DNA of 64,000 bases, from contig NC_058508.1 of assembly GCF_020382885.2 (NCBI RefSeq), forward strand, positions 10,081,917-10,145,916, written 5' to 3'. Both the position numbers and the translations under genes were made by a program. Of this stretch, positions 54,300 through 64,000 are shown piece after piece. Under the pieces are notes generated by a model. That model was not told the origin of the DNA and made no database searches. It saw nothing but the letters and a program-made list of their open reading frames with translations. Position 1 is the stretch's first letter, and every line of letters begins with the position of its first letter. This DNA is from Scatophagus argus. Taxonomy: Eukaryota > Chordata > Actinopteri > Scatophagidae.

Positions 54300-55310
54300 T
54301 ACACGACTCATTTCTCACTCTGATGGAGTCCAAACAATGTATTTATGCTTTATACTTCATTTTAAATTGCAAATGCAAGTGATCTTTTTAAAATGAATTT
54401 AATGAGTTATGAGAAGTTTTTTATCTTAAATTTCGTTTATATTTTTAATAAAAAATATGGAATCTCCTGAAAGTGTTGAATGAGAAATTTTGTTATTCAA
54501 CAATACACACATACGCACAAACACAAACCCATTAAAAATACAATAAAGATTACTTGTTGATTAGAGAACCAAATACAGTACAACAATGTGGCTGCTGAAA
54601 CTATAATAATAACACTAATAATAATCATAATAATGATCAATAACCATAACCATAATAATAATCATAATAATTGTTCTAAAAATTTGCCAGAATAATGTCT
54701 GTGTTTTTCTCTCCTCATTTATTGAAAGGAGACTCTATGATCAGTGATCTGAACATTCGAATGTAGTTTTCTTTATTTTATTTTGTTAGTCCAAGTTTCA
54801 ATTACTGAGCAGCGTTTTTTTTCTGAAAATGTTAAAAATCTTGTCTGCTAACAAGCAGCATCAGACTGAAGATTTCATACTTTTTACATGATCCTGGCTG
54901 CTGTCGCTGTATTGCTGTGTGCAGGAAATACAGCAGGTCAATCAATAGATGAATTAAATGCAGTGAATACAAGAAGTTGTGCTCAGAAGTAATTCATGAA
55001 TGTGATGTAGGAGATGCTGAGAGTAAATAAATTCTGTGAGGAAAACAGTTCATATCATATTTCATGTGTGTTGTAATCACTTGACAACATGCTGAACACA
55101 CTGTAAACATGGCTCCTTTCGCTTCCATCAGTGCACATCATCATTGTTAATGCAATTCTGATTTTAGTTTAGATGAATTTTTATTAAGAATAATGATGAT
55201 ATTTGCCATTACGTAAAAAGCAACAGAATGTTATAATAGAGTATTAAACTGTTGTTAAAACAACACATTGAGGATGGTTTACAGTAAAATCAAAGATTAC
55301 AGCTGCATGG
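54300..55310. other. B14-A12 intergenic
   Basis: Matches 6992-7990. No gene seen. Confidence 0.6.
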
Positions 55311-55706
55311 TGTGACGACCCCTCCACACCTCTAGTTGTGCTGTGATCGCTTTTTATGTTCTGTTTTGCAGGGGACATCTTTAGCTGATGAGCTGCACCT
55401 GGGCCCAGTGCAGTGCCTTTAAAGGGCCTCTGGTCTTCAGTTTAGGGTGCGCTCCTACTTCCTTGGTTCACACTCGCCATGTGATTTCTGCGGTGTTGCA
55501 GGCTTTTGGTTTATCTTCTTGTTTATTTGGTTTTTGCATCCATACACCTACCCATCACCATGCATGAATACACTACTGATACTGATACTGATGATGGTTA
55601 TTATGATTTGGTGTTTTGTGATATTTTGTAATAAATTTAGCTTATTTGGATTCATCCTCGTCTCTGCTCCCGTTTTTGGTTGCAGCCTTTGAGCCGGGTT
55701 GTAACA
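55311..55706 (+). mobile_element. Probable solo LTR (fossil)
   Basis: Insertion absent from the otherwise matching sequence near 7990. It begins TGTGACGACCCC and ends GGGTTGTAACA, TG...CA ends with imperfect inverted repeats as in many fish LTR elements. A TTTAAAG motif and AATAAA (about 55630) lie inside. A clear target duplication is not visible. Family not established; no internal region. Confidence 0.6.
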
Positions 55707-55952
55707 AAATTATCAAAATGTTCCAGCTGAGTGTGTAATGAAGATGAAATATCAAAAATTAGAGGTGATTTCCAGGCATGTTTTCACTCTGCAGATATAA
55801 TAACAGTCAACACACTCTCCTATTGGCTCCAGTCACACCAACATTGATGTTTGATTGTATGCAAACTCAGTGACCTTCCTTGTTCCTCAGCTATAAAAAC
55901 TTCACATCAGGCTGTCAGTGGAGTTCACAGCACGTCAGTTTCAACATAAACC

Positions 55953-56368
55953 ATGTTTTCTGTAGCTCTGCTGCTGCTGTTGGCAGCTGGATGTGAGTCT
56001 CTGTGGATTTGTCAAAGTCAACAGTTCTTCTTTTGCAGTATAACTTGATCATTTGTTCCAAAACATTTTCTCTTTTCAACAGGTGTGAAGTGTGAACAGT
56101 TGACACAGCCAGCCTCTGTGACTGTGCAGCCAGGTCAACGTCTGACCATCACCTGTCAGGTCTCTTACTCTCTGAGCAGCTACTACACACACTGGATCAG
56201 ACAGCCTGCAGGGAAAGGACTGGAGTGGATGAGTGCGGATACTAACGTCAAAGATTTTCTTAAAGAAAAGTTCAGTGTTAACTTGGACTCTTCCAGCAAA
56301 ACAGTGACTCTAAATGGACAGAATGTGCAGCCTGAAGACTCTGCTGTGTATTTCTGTGCCAGAAGAGA
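55953..56368 (+). CDS. IGHV: IGHV segment A12 (family A, short CDR2), open frame, mutated heptamer
   Basis: Leader exon 55953-55992, intron 55993-56082, V exon 56083-56368. Protein: [58 protein letters not shown]. Sister of A6 in cassette 3. The 3' edge is rearranged: AGAAGAGACTCAGTG instead of AGGGAGTCACAGTG, so the heptamer is CTCAGTG. Coding frame and promoter are fine; recombination is likely impaired. Confidence 0.85.
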
Positions 56369-56407
56369 CTCAGTGAGAGACAACAAGAGGAGACTCATAC
56401 AAAAACT
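56369..56407 (+). other. Defective RSS of A12
   Basis: CTCAGTG (56369-56375), 23-bp spacer, ACAAAAACT (56399-56407). The CAC core of the heptamer, the most important part for RAG, is CTC. Confidence 0.85.
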
Positions 56408-57371
56408 AGTTCCTCTATTTATACCATTGGCAACATTCAGTTGTGTCATTACCAATTAATTAATTTAACAACAATAGTAACAATTATATTATTATTATCA
56501 AATAATTTTCTATATCAATGTGGTAAAACTGTGTCCATGTGCGTTTTATAAATACATACATGAAGATCATACACCTGTTACTGAAATTTGCATTTTGGCA
56601 AATTTTAAAAAATGAAAGATTTAGAACAATGTATTGCTCGTTGCAAGAAACTGCAGAAATTCTAAATAAAAAAAGTCTCAATTAGCAAGTCCAGTCAGAC
56701 CACAGCAGCCTCCCAGTTTACTGACGTCCAGACTGTGACAAAGCTGAGATGAGAAAACCAGAGAACTGAAACCAGCAGGAACGATCTGATGTGCTGCTTG
56801 GCTGAACATGAAAGAGCAACAAGTGCAGATGTTTGTCTGCCTAAAGGACCAACTTAAACATTGCATCAATGGTTCAATTTTTATTTTCCAGTGTTATAAC
56901 AGCAATAATTGTTTTGTTTATTTTTTACATGTTTTGCTTCAGTTTCCTTGACAAGGTGAAAAGGTCTTGAAAAGGTTATGAAAAATATTTTTAATTGAAA
57001 ATGCTTTTATTGTTCTTGTTGCTTTTTAATCAGTATAGTTTCGGATGAGCAGTTGATGCTATTTTTATCCAGTCATGGTCTGAGTAAATGATGTCAACAA
57101 ACATTCAGTTGACTGGTGATGCATGAGTATATTAAGAACAAATGAACAGTGAAAATGTTGGCAAAATCATCAAAAAAGATTTCCCTCCCAACAAATGCAT
57201 GATTTTTTTTTTCAGAGACACAGTAACACAATGTTGCATTATTATTTTACTGCTCTAAAATCAATTCAATAATAACAATAACAACAACCACAATAATGAT
57301 GATGATTTTGATATAGATAATAATAATACATGCTATTCCAAAACAATATACAAGTAAGATTCAACTATTTG
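56408..57371. other. A12 3' flank in cassette 3
   Basis: Matches 25590-26545. No gene seen. Confidence 0.6.
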
Positions 57372-57446
57372 CAGAATCTCACAGATTGACCTGTACAGCC
57401 TCTGGACTCACATTCAGTGACTACTGGATGCACTGGGTCAGACAGG
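57372..57446 (+). pseudogene. Family-B V fragment, cassette copy 3
   Basis: Same piece as 8424-8498 ([20 protein letters not shown]), almost unchanged, fused to the SINE. Confidence 0.8.
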
Positions 57447-57750
57447 AAGTCAGAGGTTTGAGAAGCGCCTTGTGACTGTTGGTTTGCCGGTTCAATTCCA
57501 CCCTGGACTGGCAAGAAAAATTTGGATGTGGTGGACTGAATGATCAATGCCCTCCACCTCCAATTAGTTGGCTGTTGTGCCCTTGAGCAAGGCACTTAAC
57601 CCCCTCAATTGCTCCTCAGACACCTGACATGGCAGCCCACTGCTCCTGTGTATTTCACTGCATGTTGCATGTGTGTGTTCAGTTAGTGGTGGGTTAAATG
57701 TAGAGAAAGAATTTCAGTGTATGTAAAAGATATACTGACAAATACAGTTT
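57447..57750 (+). mobile_element. tRNA-derived SINE, cassette copy 3
   Basis: Same element and truncated head as 8499-8795. Confidence 0.7.
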
Positions 57751-58444
57751 GAGGTTCTGAAATATTTGAAGTGAAAAGTAATGTTGCAGTTCCCTTGATA
57801 AAACACTAGATGGTAGTCAGTGTCAAGTTTCTGTCTCCTCTGTCACGTTAAACTGACTCATATCTGCTCGTCTAATTGATCTTAACTGACTGACAGTCGA
57901 GTTTTATACTCACACCCTTTGTGAGCTCGCTTTACCACAACACTAACAGAACATTTGAAGTGCTGGATCAACATGTTTGAGAAGTTCTGAAGCCTTTCAG
58001 GACTTTGAAATCAAACTTTGGATTGGATGATGACAAATTAACAATGAAACACATTTCATTAAATCATATAAAAAACATATTTATCAGTGTGTTGGGACAC
58101 TTTATCATGACATCACAACAATGCCTGCACTTAGGAGAAGACAACATTACTGTAATTACAACATTACTTCAACCAGAGTGAAAATGTTGCCCTAATATGC
58201 TCTACATTCTGCAATAATCAGATAATAATCTTCTAATTTATTCTGGGACATCTAATTTTTTTTTTACATATTAAATCCCAGTAGCATGACAATTTTGCTA
58301 AAGTAATCATCTTGTTAGTGAGATTTAGGTCCACAGAAGGTCTTTCATAAAAAATATGTTCTTTAGATAAAAGCACATCTGGTGGGATCAGTCGATTAGA
58401 CACACTGATTGCAAACTGATTTAAATGACAGATTATTCAGCGAC
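57751..58444. other. C3 upstream flank
   Basis: Matches the C1 and C2 upstream flanks. No gene seen. Confidence 0.55.
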
Positions 58445-58542
58445 ATGCAAATAAATGTTCCTCATAAGGAACTGAAGTGTGTGTGTGAGTGTGTCAGTGA
58501 GAGGACAGAAGAGCTCACATCAGTTCAGCTTCAACATCAGCC

Positions 58543-58996
58543 ATGTTCTCTGTAGCTCTGATGCTGCTGCTGGCAGCTGGATCCTGTGAGGAGCTTTAGT
58601 GGATTCACACTAATAAACACATTAGAAACACTGAACAGTCAGATGAATGATGGAGATAATGTTGATTTGTGTTTCCACAGGTGTGAACAGTATTGATCTC
58701 ATCCAGCCAGACTCAATGGTTGTGCAGCCTGGACAGTCTTTGACCATCACCTGTCGGCTGTCTGGTTATTCTGTGACTGATAACAGCTATGCAACAGGTT
58801 GGATCAGACACTGTGAAGGAAAACCAATGGACTGGATTTCTCATCAGTGGGGTGGAAGTGGTGGCAGCTTTTATCAAAATGATGCTCTGAAGAACAAGTT
58901 CAGCTACAGCAGAGACACTTCTGCTGGAACAGTGACTCTAACAGGACAGAATCTGCAGCCTGAGGACACAGCTGTTTATTACTGTGTACGTCCACC
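58543..58996 (+). CDS. IGHV: IGHV segment C3 (family C), intact
   Basis: Leader exon 58543-58585, intron 58586-58680, V exon 58681-58996. Protein: SIDLIQPDSMVVQPG, LTITCRLSGYSVTDNSYATG, WIRHCEGKPMDWISHQWG, GSGGSFYQNDALKNKF, AVYYCVRPP. CDR2 is two residues longer than in C1 and C2 (GGSGGSF). It keeps the extra framework-2 Cys. Perfect octamer at 58445-58452. Intact. Confidence 0.92.
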
Positions 58997-59035
58997 CACA
59001 GTGACACAAACCACCAACAGACCTGCACAAATACC
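58997..59035 (+). other. 23-RSS of C3
   Basis: CACAGTG (58997-59003), 23-bp spacer, ACAAATACC (59027-59035). Confidence 0.92.
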
Positions 59036-59733
59036 CAGAGACCATGTGACTCAACCACATACACAAGAGGTTTAATGTATTAGGTTAATTCAAATTAATA
59101 CAATTTAAAAGTAACACACAACAAGCATTACAACCAAAAATGTACCATAAATAAAGATACCTCAGTGTTTGTTGGTTTAATGCTGGTCATGAATACCTGC
59201 CAAGGAAAAACATCGAACAGGTCGCAGCTGCATTTGTTTTTCTCATCAGTAGAAGCTGACAAAAGTTTACATTTTCTCTCCTTCAGACTCAAATATTTAA
59301 ATGTTATACATATTTAGAAAAATGCTGATTTACACTCTCCTTCACTTTTCAGAGCTCTTTTTACACGAAAATTTGAACAAAACTAATTGTCAGACTGAGA
59401 CCATTCCTATTGGAGTGATTCATTGTTTTTCTGATACTCCTTCTTTTTTACTTGTTTTTACTTGGAGTCAGTGCTGCATGTAAAAACAAAAGTCAGATAC
59501 TTTCATGATCACACAACCCATCCCACACTGACAGCATGTGAAGCAGCAATAAACCCTTTGGTTACACGTTTTTAGAATCAAGAACTTTTTCCTGGATCTC
59601 ACTGACTTCTGTCTTGTTTGTCTTGTTCAGTCACTCCTGTTCTCTCAGTGTTACCAACATTTGAATATATTCCATCCTTTCAGCTGATAATTAATCAGTT
59701 CACCATTTCTTTCAGTCCTGTGAGGAGGAGTCA
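59036..59733. other. C3-D2 intergenic
   Basis: Matches 10081-10650, with about 150 extra bases near 59505-59670. No gene seen. Confidence 0.55.
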
Positions 59734-59824
59734 ATGCAAAGCCTGATCTCATCCATCTTTATTTATCTCACTGCAAGCTGAAGCAGAGAGACCAAACCAG
59801 CATCCAGACATCCAAATCATTTTC

Positions 59825-60269
59825 ATGATGACTTTAGCTACATGTATAATGTTTCTGATGCTGTCACTGATTTCTGGTGAATACACACTTCTGGACTCTT
59901 TACTTTCTGTGTCAAGGTTTCTGTTCTGCTCTGTTCTGATCAAACTGCCTTTCTTCCCAGGCGTGTGCAGTCAGACTCTGACTGAATCTGAACCAGCGGT
60001 GAAGCGACCTGGAGAATCTCACAAACTGACCTGTACATATGCAGGAATATCAGATAACAATGCTGATATCAGCTGGATCAGACAAGCTGAAGGAAAAGGG
60101 CTGGAGTGGGTTGCCTACATTTCTGCTCCGAGTGGAAGCACTAAAGCTTATTCCACATCAGTCCAGAATCGCTTCACCATCTCCAGAGACAACAGCAGAC
60201 AGCAGGTGTATCTGCAGATGAACAGTCTGAAGACTGAAGATTCTGCTGTTTATTATTGTGCCCGAGACT
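59825..60269 (+). CDS. IGHV: IGHV segment D2: D-family 5' part, B-family 3' part
   Basis: Leader exon 59825-59876, intron 59877-59960, V exon 59961-60269. The leader, intron, framework 1 ([18 protein letters not shown]), CDR1 ([15 protein letters not shown]), CDR2 ([16 protein letters not shown]) and early framework 3 match D1. From [14 protein letters not shown] onward it is [14 protein letters not shown], the B RSS, and the B 3' flank. D1 has [14 protein letters not shown] and a different RSS. The switch lies in about 60180-60200. GKGLEW here is also B-like where D1 has GKGMQW. Frame intact; a complete hybrid V gene. Confidence 0.92.
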
Positions 60270-60308
60270 CACAGTGACTGGAGTTGGTTGAGCAGCTGCA
60301 CAAAATCC
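60270..60308 (+). other. 23-RSS of D2 (B-type)
   Basis: CACAGTG (60270-60276), 23-bp spacer, ACAAAATCC (60300-60308), identical in type to B genes. Confidence 0.93.
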
Positions 60309-61159
60309 TACAGGACTGATCACTCAGGCTGGTAGAGAACAGGAAGTTTTTTTTATAGTTTTGATAATATATATATATTATATTTTTTCAAATCATGTAA
60401 TTGATAAATTATTTCATGTTTATCTTACATGGGACGTACTCTGTAAATAATGTTTAATAAGGCAATACAAGACACAATAACAATCATTGCTGAAGAAAGG
60501 GCCACAGACAGCATAACAATGAAGTTGTTGAAAATAAACTTATACTGAACAAAGCTACAAATTTAAACAAACTTAAACTTTTCTACCCTCAACAAAAGTC
60601 ATTTATTAACTTGACTCAGCACATTTTGAATAATGAAGTGTGATTACAAGGTGTTTTCCATCAGCTGTAAAAAGGACGACAGGAATAATCCTGTGCCTTC
60701 ATGTGTTACAATTTCTGTGGTTTTTGCCACATTTTATTTATTTATTTATTTACTTGAAGAAAAGAGAAAAAGACAACAAAAATAATAGAAAGAAAGAAAC
60801 TCTGATCCGCAAAGCGTCATGTTTGATTGCTTGAAGACTGTTTGTATTTCTGATTAAACCACACATAAAGATAAAATACTTTTATCGCTTACAAAAAGCA
60901 ATGTATGACCATAGTTTTCATCTAATTTTAAAGATTTAGTTTCAATTCCAGCTGCTGTTTCTCTCCAAGTTTTTCTGTTCGGCTTCACATCTGCAATCAC
61001 TGAAAACTGCAATCAATCTTATCTTTGTACCCAATCACACTCAAATTTACATAATAAGATTGAACTGCAATGATAATCAGTGTTAAGAATATAATTATAA
61101 GAAAATTTACTAACATTTTTAACATCAAATTATTGTCAATTCAACTCATCTAAGCATCA
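60309..61159. other. D2 3' flank (B-type)
   Basis: Matches the flank after B8 (32633-33650), with a short gap. No gene seen. Confidence 0.6.
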
Positions 61160-61850
61160 AACTGGACTGGTGCAAGAACGTGGACATGGTCTACAGAAAG
61201 GGCCAGAGCCGCCTCTACTTTCTGAGGCGGCTGAGGTCCTTCAACATCTGCAGGACGATGCTGAGGATGTTCTACGAGTCGGTGGTGTCCAGTGCCATCA
61301 CATATGCCGTTGCCTGCTGGGGCAGCTGCCTGAGGGTGAGGGACACTAACGGACTCAATAGAATCATCAAGAAGGCCAGCCATGTTGTGGGAGAGGAACT
61401 GGACTCTCTGACAGTGGTGTCCGAGAGGAGGATGTTGTCCAAAATAAGGACTATACTGGACTTTCCCTCTCACCTTCTCCACAATGTGCTGATCGGCTAC
61501 AGGAGCTCGTTCAGCAACAGACTCATACTGCCACGATGTACCACAGAGCGACACAGGGAATCATTCCTGCCTGTCGCCATCAAACTGCTAAACTCAGCAC
61601 TGTGACGGACACACTCACTTGTATATACAATGTACATATTGGCTCTTTTACACATGTACATACCTGTATTTTTAAATTTTTCTTAAAAAATTTGAATACA
61701 GTTTTTTGTAAATACCTGTACTTGAGATTTTAGTTTTTTGTTTATCCTATTTTTATACTCTGCACTTTTCTCCTTTCTTGGTCGGGAGTACTGCATGTGC
61801 AATGTCTGTAAAAACAAGAATTTCCCTCCAGGGATTAATTATTAATTAGG
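61160..61850 (+). mobile_element. LINE 3' fragment (non-LTR retrotransposon)
   Basis: Frame 61180-61602 encodes the C-terminal LINE reverse-transcriptase segment: MDMVYRKGQSRLYFLRRLRS, FYESVVSSAITYAVACWGS, then ASHVVGEELDSLTVVSERR and a stop. The tail AAGAATTTCCCTCCAGGGAT follows. Same type as 5652-6382. It interrupts the A13 promoter module between AAGCATCAA and TAGTTTACAG. The frame over this segment is unbroken, so insertion looks fairly recent. Confidence 0.8.
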
Positions 61851-62145
61851 AATTCTGAATAGTTTACAGTAAAAGCAAAGATTAAAGTTGTAGGGACATT
61901 ATCAAAATGTTCCAGCTGAGTGTGCAATGAAGTTAAAATATCACATGTAAATCAGAGGTGATTTCCAGGCATGTTTTCACTCTGCAGATATAATAACAGT
62001 CAACACACTCTTCTATTGGCTCCAGTCACACCAACATTGATGTTTGATTGTATGCAAACTCAGTGAGCTTCCTTGTTCCTCAGCTATAAAAACTTCACAT
62101 CAGGCTGTCAGTGGAGTTCACAGCACGTCAGTTTCAACATAAACC
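61851..62145 (+). promoter_or_regulatory. Intact A-family promoter of A13
   Basis: Full conserved module: GCAGATATAATAACAGTCAAC block, inverted CCAAT (ATTGGCT), octamer ATGCAAAC (62052-62059), TATAAAA 61 bases before the ATG. Confidence 0.75.
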
Positions 62146-62219
62146 ATGTTTTCTGTAGCTCTGCTGCTGCTGTTGGCAGCTGGATGTGAGTCTCTGTGGA
62201 TTTGTCAAAGCCAGCAGTT
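62146..62219 (+). pseudogene. IGHV: IGHV pseudogene A13, promoter and leader exon only
   Basis: Leader exon 62146-62185 (MFSVALLLLLAAG) and GTGAGT donor are intact. The intron runs to CCAGCAGTTC and then joins AGTTCATTGTTAAAGAG, which lies in the 3' flank of A7 (about 31000-31020). Acceptor, V exon and RSS are deleted, probably through the shared CAGTTC. Nothing downstream could supply a V domain, so only a sterile transcript is possible. Confidence 0.9.
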
Positions 62220-62849
62220 CAGTTCATTGTTAAAGAGTTCACTGTTAAAGAGACAGATAAAGCAGGGGACCAGTATAAAGGAATATAACATTGATTATTA
62301 TCACATACAGTCTAAATAATATTAAATGTAGAGTGGAGGCATTTTTCAAAAAATATCTTTTCTGTTTGACTCACAATAATTATGTAAATTGATAACAACA
62401 TTACAAATGTGCTTTGAATAGCTCACCAAAGAAAACACGACATTGTTGATAAATGCATTCATAATATCACTGAATCAGTTCTCTTCAGCCTCTATTAATT
62501 TTCAGATTGACCAGTCTGAACAAAATGTCTTAAATAATAAGAAGGATCATAATAATAATTAATTACTACAAACAAACAAGATTTGGCTCCATTGTATGTG
62601 ACAAATGAAACTTTTCCACTCATCAAGTCCACCAGCTGGCCCACATCGTCCACTTCCACATCCTGGTACTCTGCTTCAGTCCAGTTATCTAGTTGTCCTT
62701 CTTGAATATTCATCTTCTTGACTGACTCTGCGTCTTTCTGTGCCTTCAGTCCAGTTCACCTCCAACTGCAAGATCAGACTTCCAGTCTCAGACTGAGGTG
62801 AAATCCTCCAGCCTCGACCCGGATCTCAGTCCTCCGCTCCAATTGGACT
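62220..62849. other. A13 3' flank
   Basis: Copy of the repeated A-B block (see 30931). No gene seen. Confidence 0.55.
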
Positions 62850-63214
62850 TGTTGCGGCCTCTGAATGAGAGCCGTCTCTGAGCTGGTCAACAAAAAACAA
62901 AAGGCAGCTGCGGGTCCATGGATTAACTTCAAAATTTATTAACAGAAATTACAAACCCTTTTGGTTTCGTTCTATGAAAAACAAAAAACGGTAAAGCCAA
63001 AATCACTCTCCACAGTCTGCTTTTGCAGTCAAAAAACTGTTCCACTTCCTGGTCTGACCAGCATCTCCCAGGTGTCACTGATTGACGCACTAAATACCTG
63101 CATGTAGCTGCTCACAGGAGAGGAGGGTGAGGGGCAAGGCACCACAACACAAGTCATCACAAGGAACAAAATGAAAACTGTAATTCATCTTAAATAGATA
63201 ATTTGGCCCCAACA
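62850..63214 (-). mobile_element. Solo LTR with perfect 5-bp target duplication (fossil)
   Basis: Begins TGTTGCGGCC and ends TGGCCCCAACA; flanked by GGACT on both sides (62845-62849, 63215-63219). The uninterrupted target AATTGGACTCCTTC is seen at 35460 and 38770. A reversed AATAAA (TTTATTAAC context, about 62936-62942) suggests minus orientation. No internal region. Family not established. Confidence 0.78.
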
Positions 63215-63219
63215 GGACT

Positions 63220-64000
63220 CCTTCTTTGAAACGTATTACTGACTCCATTCACCACCCTGCTGCACTCTGTGGATTCTGCACAATATAAACCTCACCAGTC
63301 TCTACATCTGCCTCACTCTCCCTGTGTAGAAATACAGACTTTGTATCTCTTACATCTCTGTGTGCCTCTGTGTTGTGTGTGATCTGCCTTGGGGGACCTA
63401 AATATTCAGTGCAAAACCAAGATGATTCATTTCAGATGAATATTGTTTGCTGGAGGATATTTAAGTTTAGTTTAAAGAAATTTCAAAATGTCAAGTGTAA
63501 AGTGATTGGCTTGAATCAAATTCATTTGGCAGGTAAAACAGCTCCTACATTGTTGATCAAGTCCAATACACTCTGTCCTCTCCATGAGGACGAGGCAGTG
63601 GAAAATGTAGTTGTCTTCCAGCTTTATTAGTCGGGCTGCAGAGAGGGAAACTTTTTGTTTTCACTGAAACTTTTGTTTTATGAATTGGAAAGGAATTTGA
63701 CTGGATAATTTATTTATATTAAAAGAAACATGACTTCCCATGTACTGAGAGGTTTCACATCTCTTCAAAATTTGATTTACATTTTATTCCATATTCTCAT
63801 CACTTCTCTTCAATTTTATTCCTGCTGGGGTCTTCTTTCCCTGAAAATGGTCTGATTTAGAAGCATTTTGTGAAAGGTACTAAACAATATAACATGAAAA
63901 GCAAGGTTTGTACAGATGTTCTTTGTTCATATTTTATGATAAGAAATTGTAGAATATTTGTCCAAAAGTCAACAATCATTTTTCAGTTTGACCAAACGGT
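63220..64000. other. Repeated A-B block to window end
   Basis: Matches 35460-36230, the sequence that precedes the B9 promoter. A B-family gene is expected just right of the window. No gene seen inside. Confidence 0.6.

Noticed and set aside
1-64000. Search for D and J segments or constant-region exons.
   Set aside because: No 12-bp-spacer RSS pairs, no WGxG J motif in a suitable short frame, and no C-domain exon was found on either strand by eye.

Overview
The window is a stretch of an immunoglobulin heavy-chain variable (IGHV) gene cluster from a ray-finned fish, most likely a percomorph teleost. The evidence is direct. More than thirty copies of the two-exon V architecture lie on the + strand: a short signal-peptide exon, an intron of about 80-135 bp, and a V exon encoding Cys...Trp(I/V)RQ...Tyr-(Tyr/Phe)-Cys-Ala-Arg. 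Nearly all end in a recombination signal sequence (RSS) with a heptamer CACAGTG or CACAGTA, a 23-bp spacer and an A-rich nonamer. The interspersed repeats (tRNA-headed SINEs, LINE 3' ends, hAT-like and piggyBac-like short elements, solo LTRs) and the AT-rich base composition also fit a teleost. No D, J or constant-region segment was seen, so the window lies inside the V array.

I sort the V segments into six local sequence families, named here A-F only for convenience. A (MFSV.LLLLLAAGC leader, [14 protein letters not shown] framework 1) and B ([16 protein letters not shown] leader, QTLTESEP framework 1) alternate along most of the window at roughly 1.5-3 kb spacing. C (SIDLIQPDSMVVQPG) has three copies, D ([15 protein letters not shown] with an MTLATCIMF leader) two, E ([16 protein letters not shown]) one, and F (GQNMESIPSTSVVKNPG) one copy plus a relic. 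By my reading 26 V segments are intact in coding frame, splice sites and RSS. Two more are doubtful (A12 with a mutated heptamer, C2 with a stop at the V 3' edge). Six are clear pseudogenes (A4, A7, B9, A10, B13, A13), and several fragments or bare RSS remnants remain.

Layout: 1-6.9 kb, A1, B1, A2, B2. 7-12.6 kb, a cassette with a B fragment fused to a SINE, C1, D1, then B3. 13-23 kb, an F relic, A3, B4, A4 (stop codon), B5, A5, B6; B4-A4 and B5-A5 are a near-identical tandem duplication of about 3.1 kb. 24-29.5 kb, a second copy of the cassette (A6, B fragment/SINE, C2) and B7. 30-43.9 kb, alternating A7-A10 and B8-B11 with several decayed copies. 45-48.4 kb, E1, F1, B12. 49.7-54.3 kb, B13 relic, A11, B14. 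55.9-60.3 kb, a third cassette copy (A12, B fragment/SINE, C3, D2). 62.1 kb, A13, reduced to promoter plus leader exon.

The genes act as alternatives: one V per B cell is joined to D-J by RAG recombination and expressed from its own octamer-containing promoter. The most notable signals are mosaic V genes. D2 has a D-family 5' part and a B-family 3' part with B-type RSS. F1 carries an A-type RSS and 3' flank. B7 and B11 carry an RSS and 3' flank of the A3 type. The three cassette copies have each lost a different part. The promoter octamer differs between families at its eighth base, and most A genes share the heptamer CACAGTA. I found no sign of a wholly new kind of system; the novelty lies in how V genes have been reshuffled, truncated and reused.
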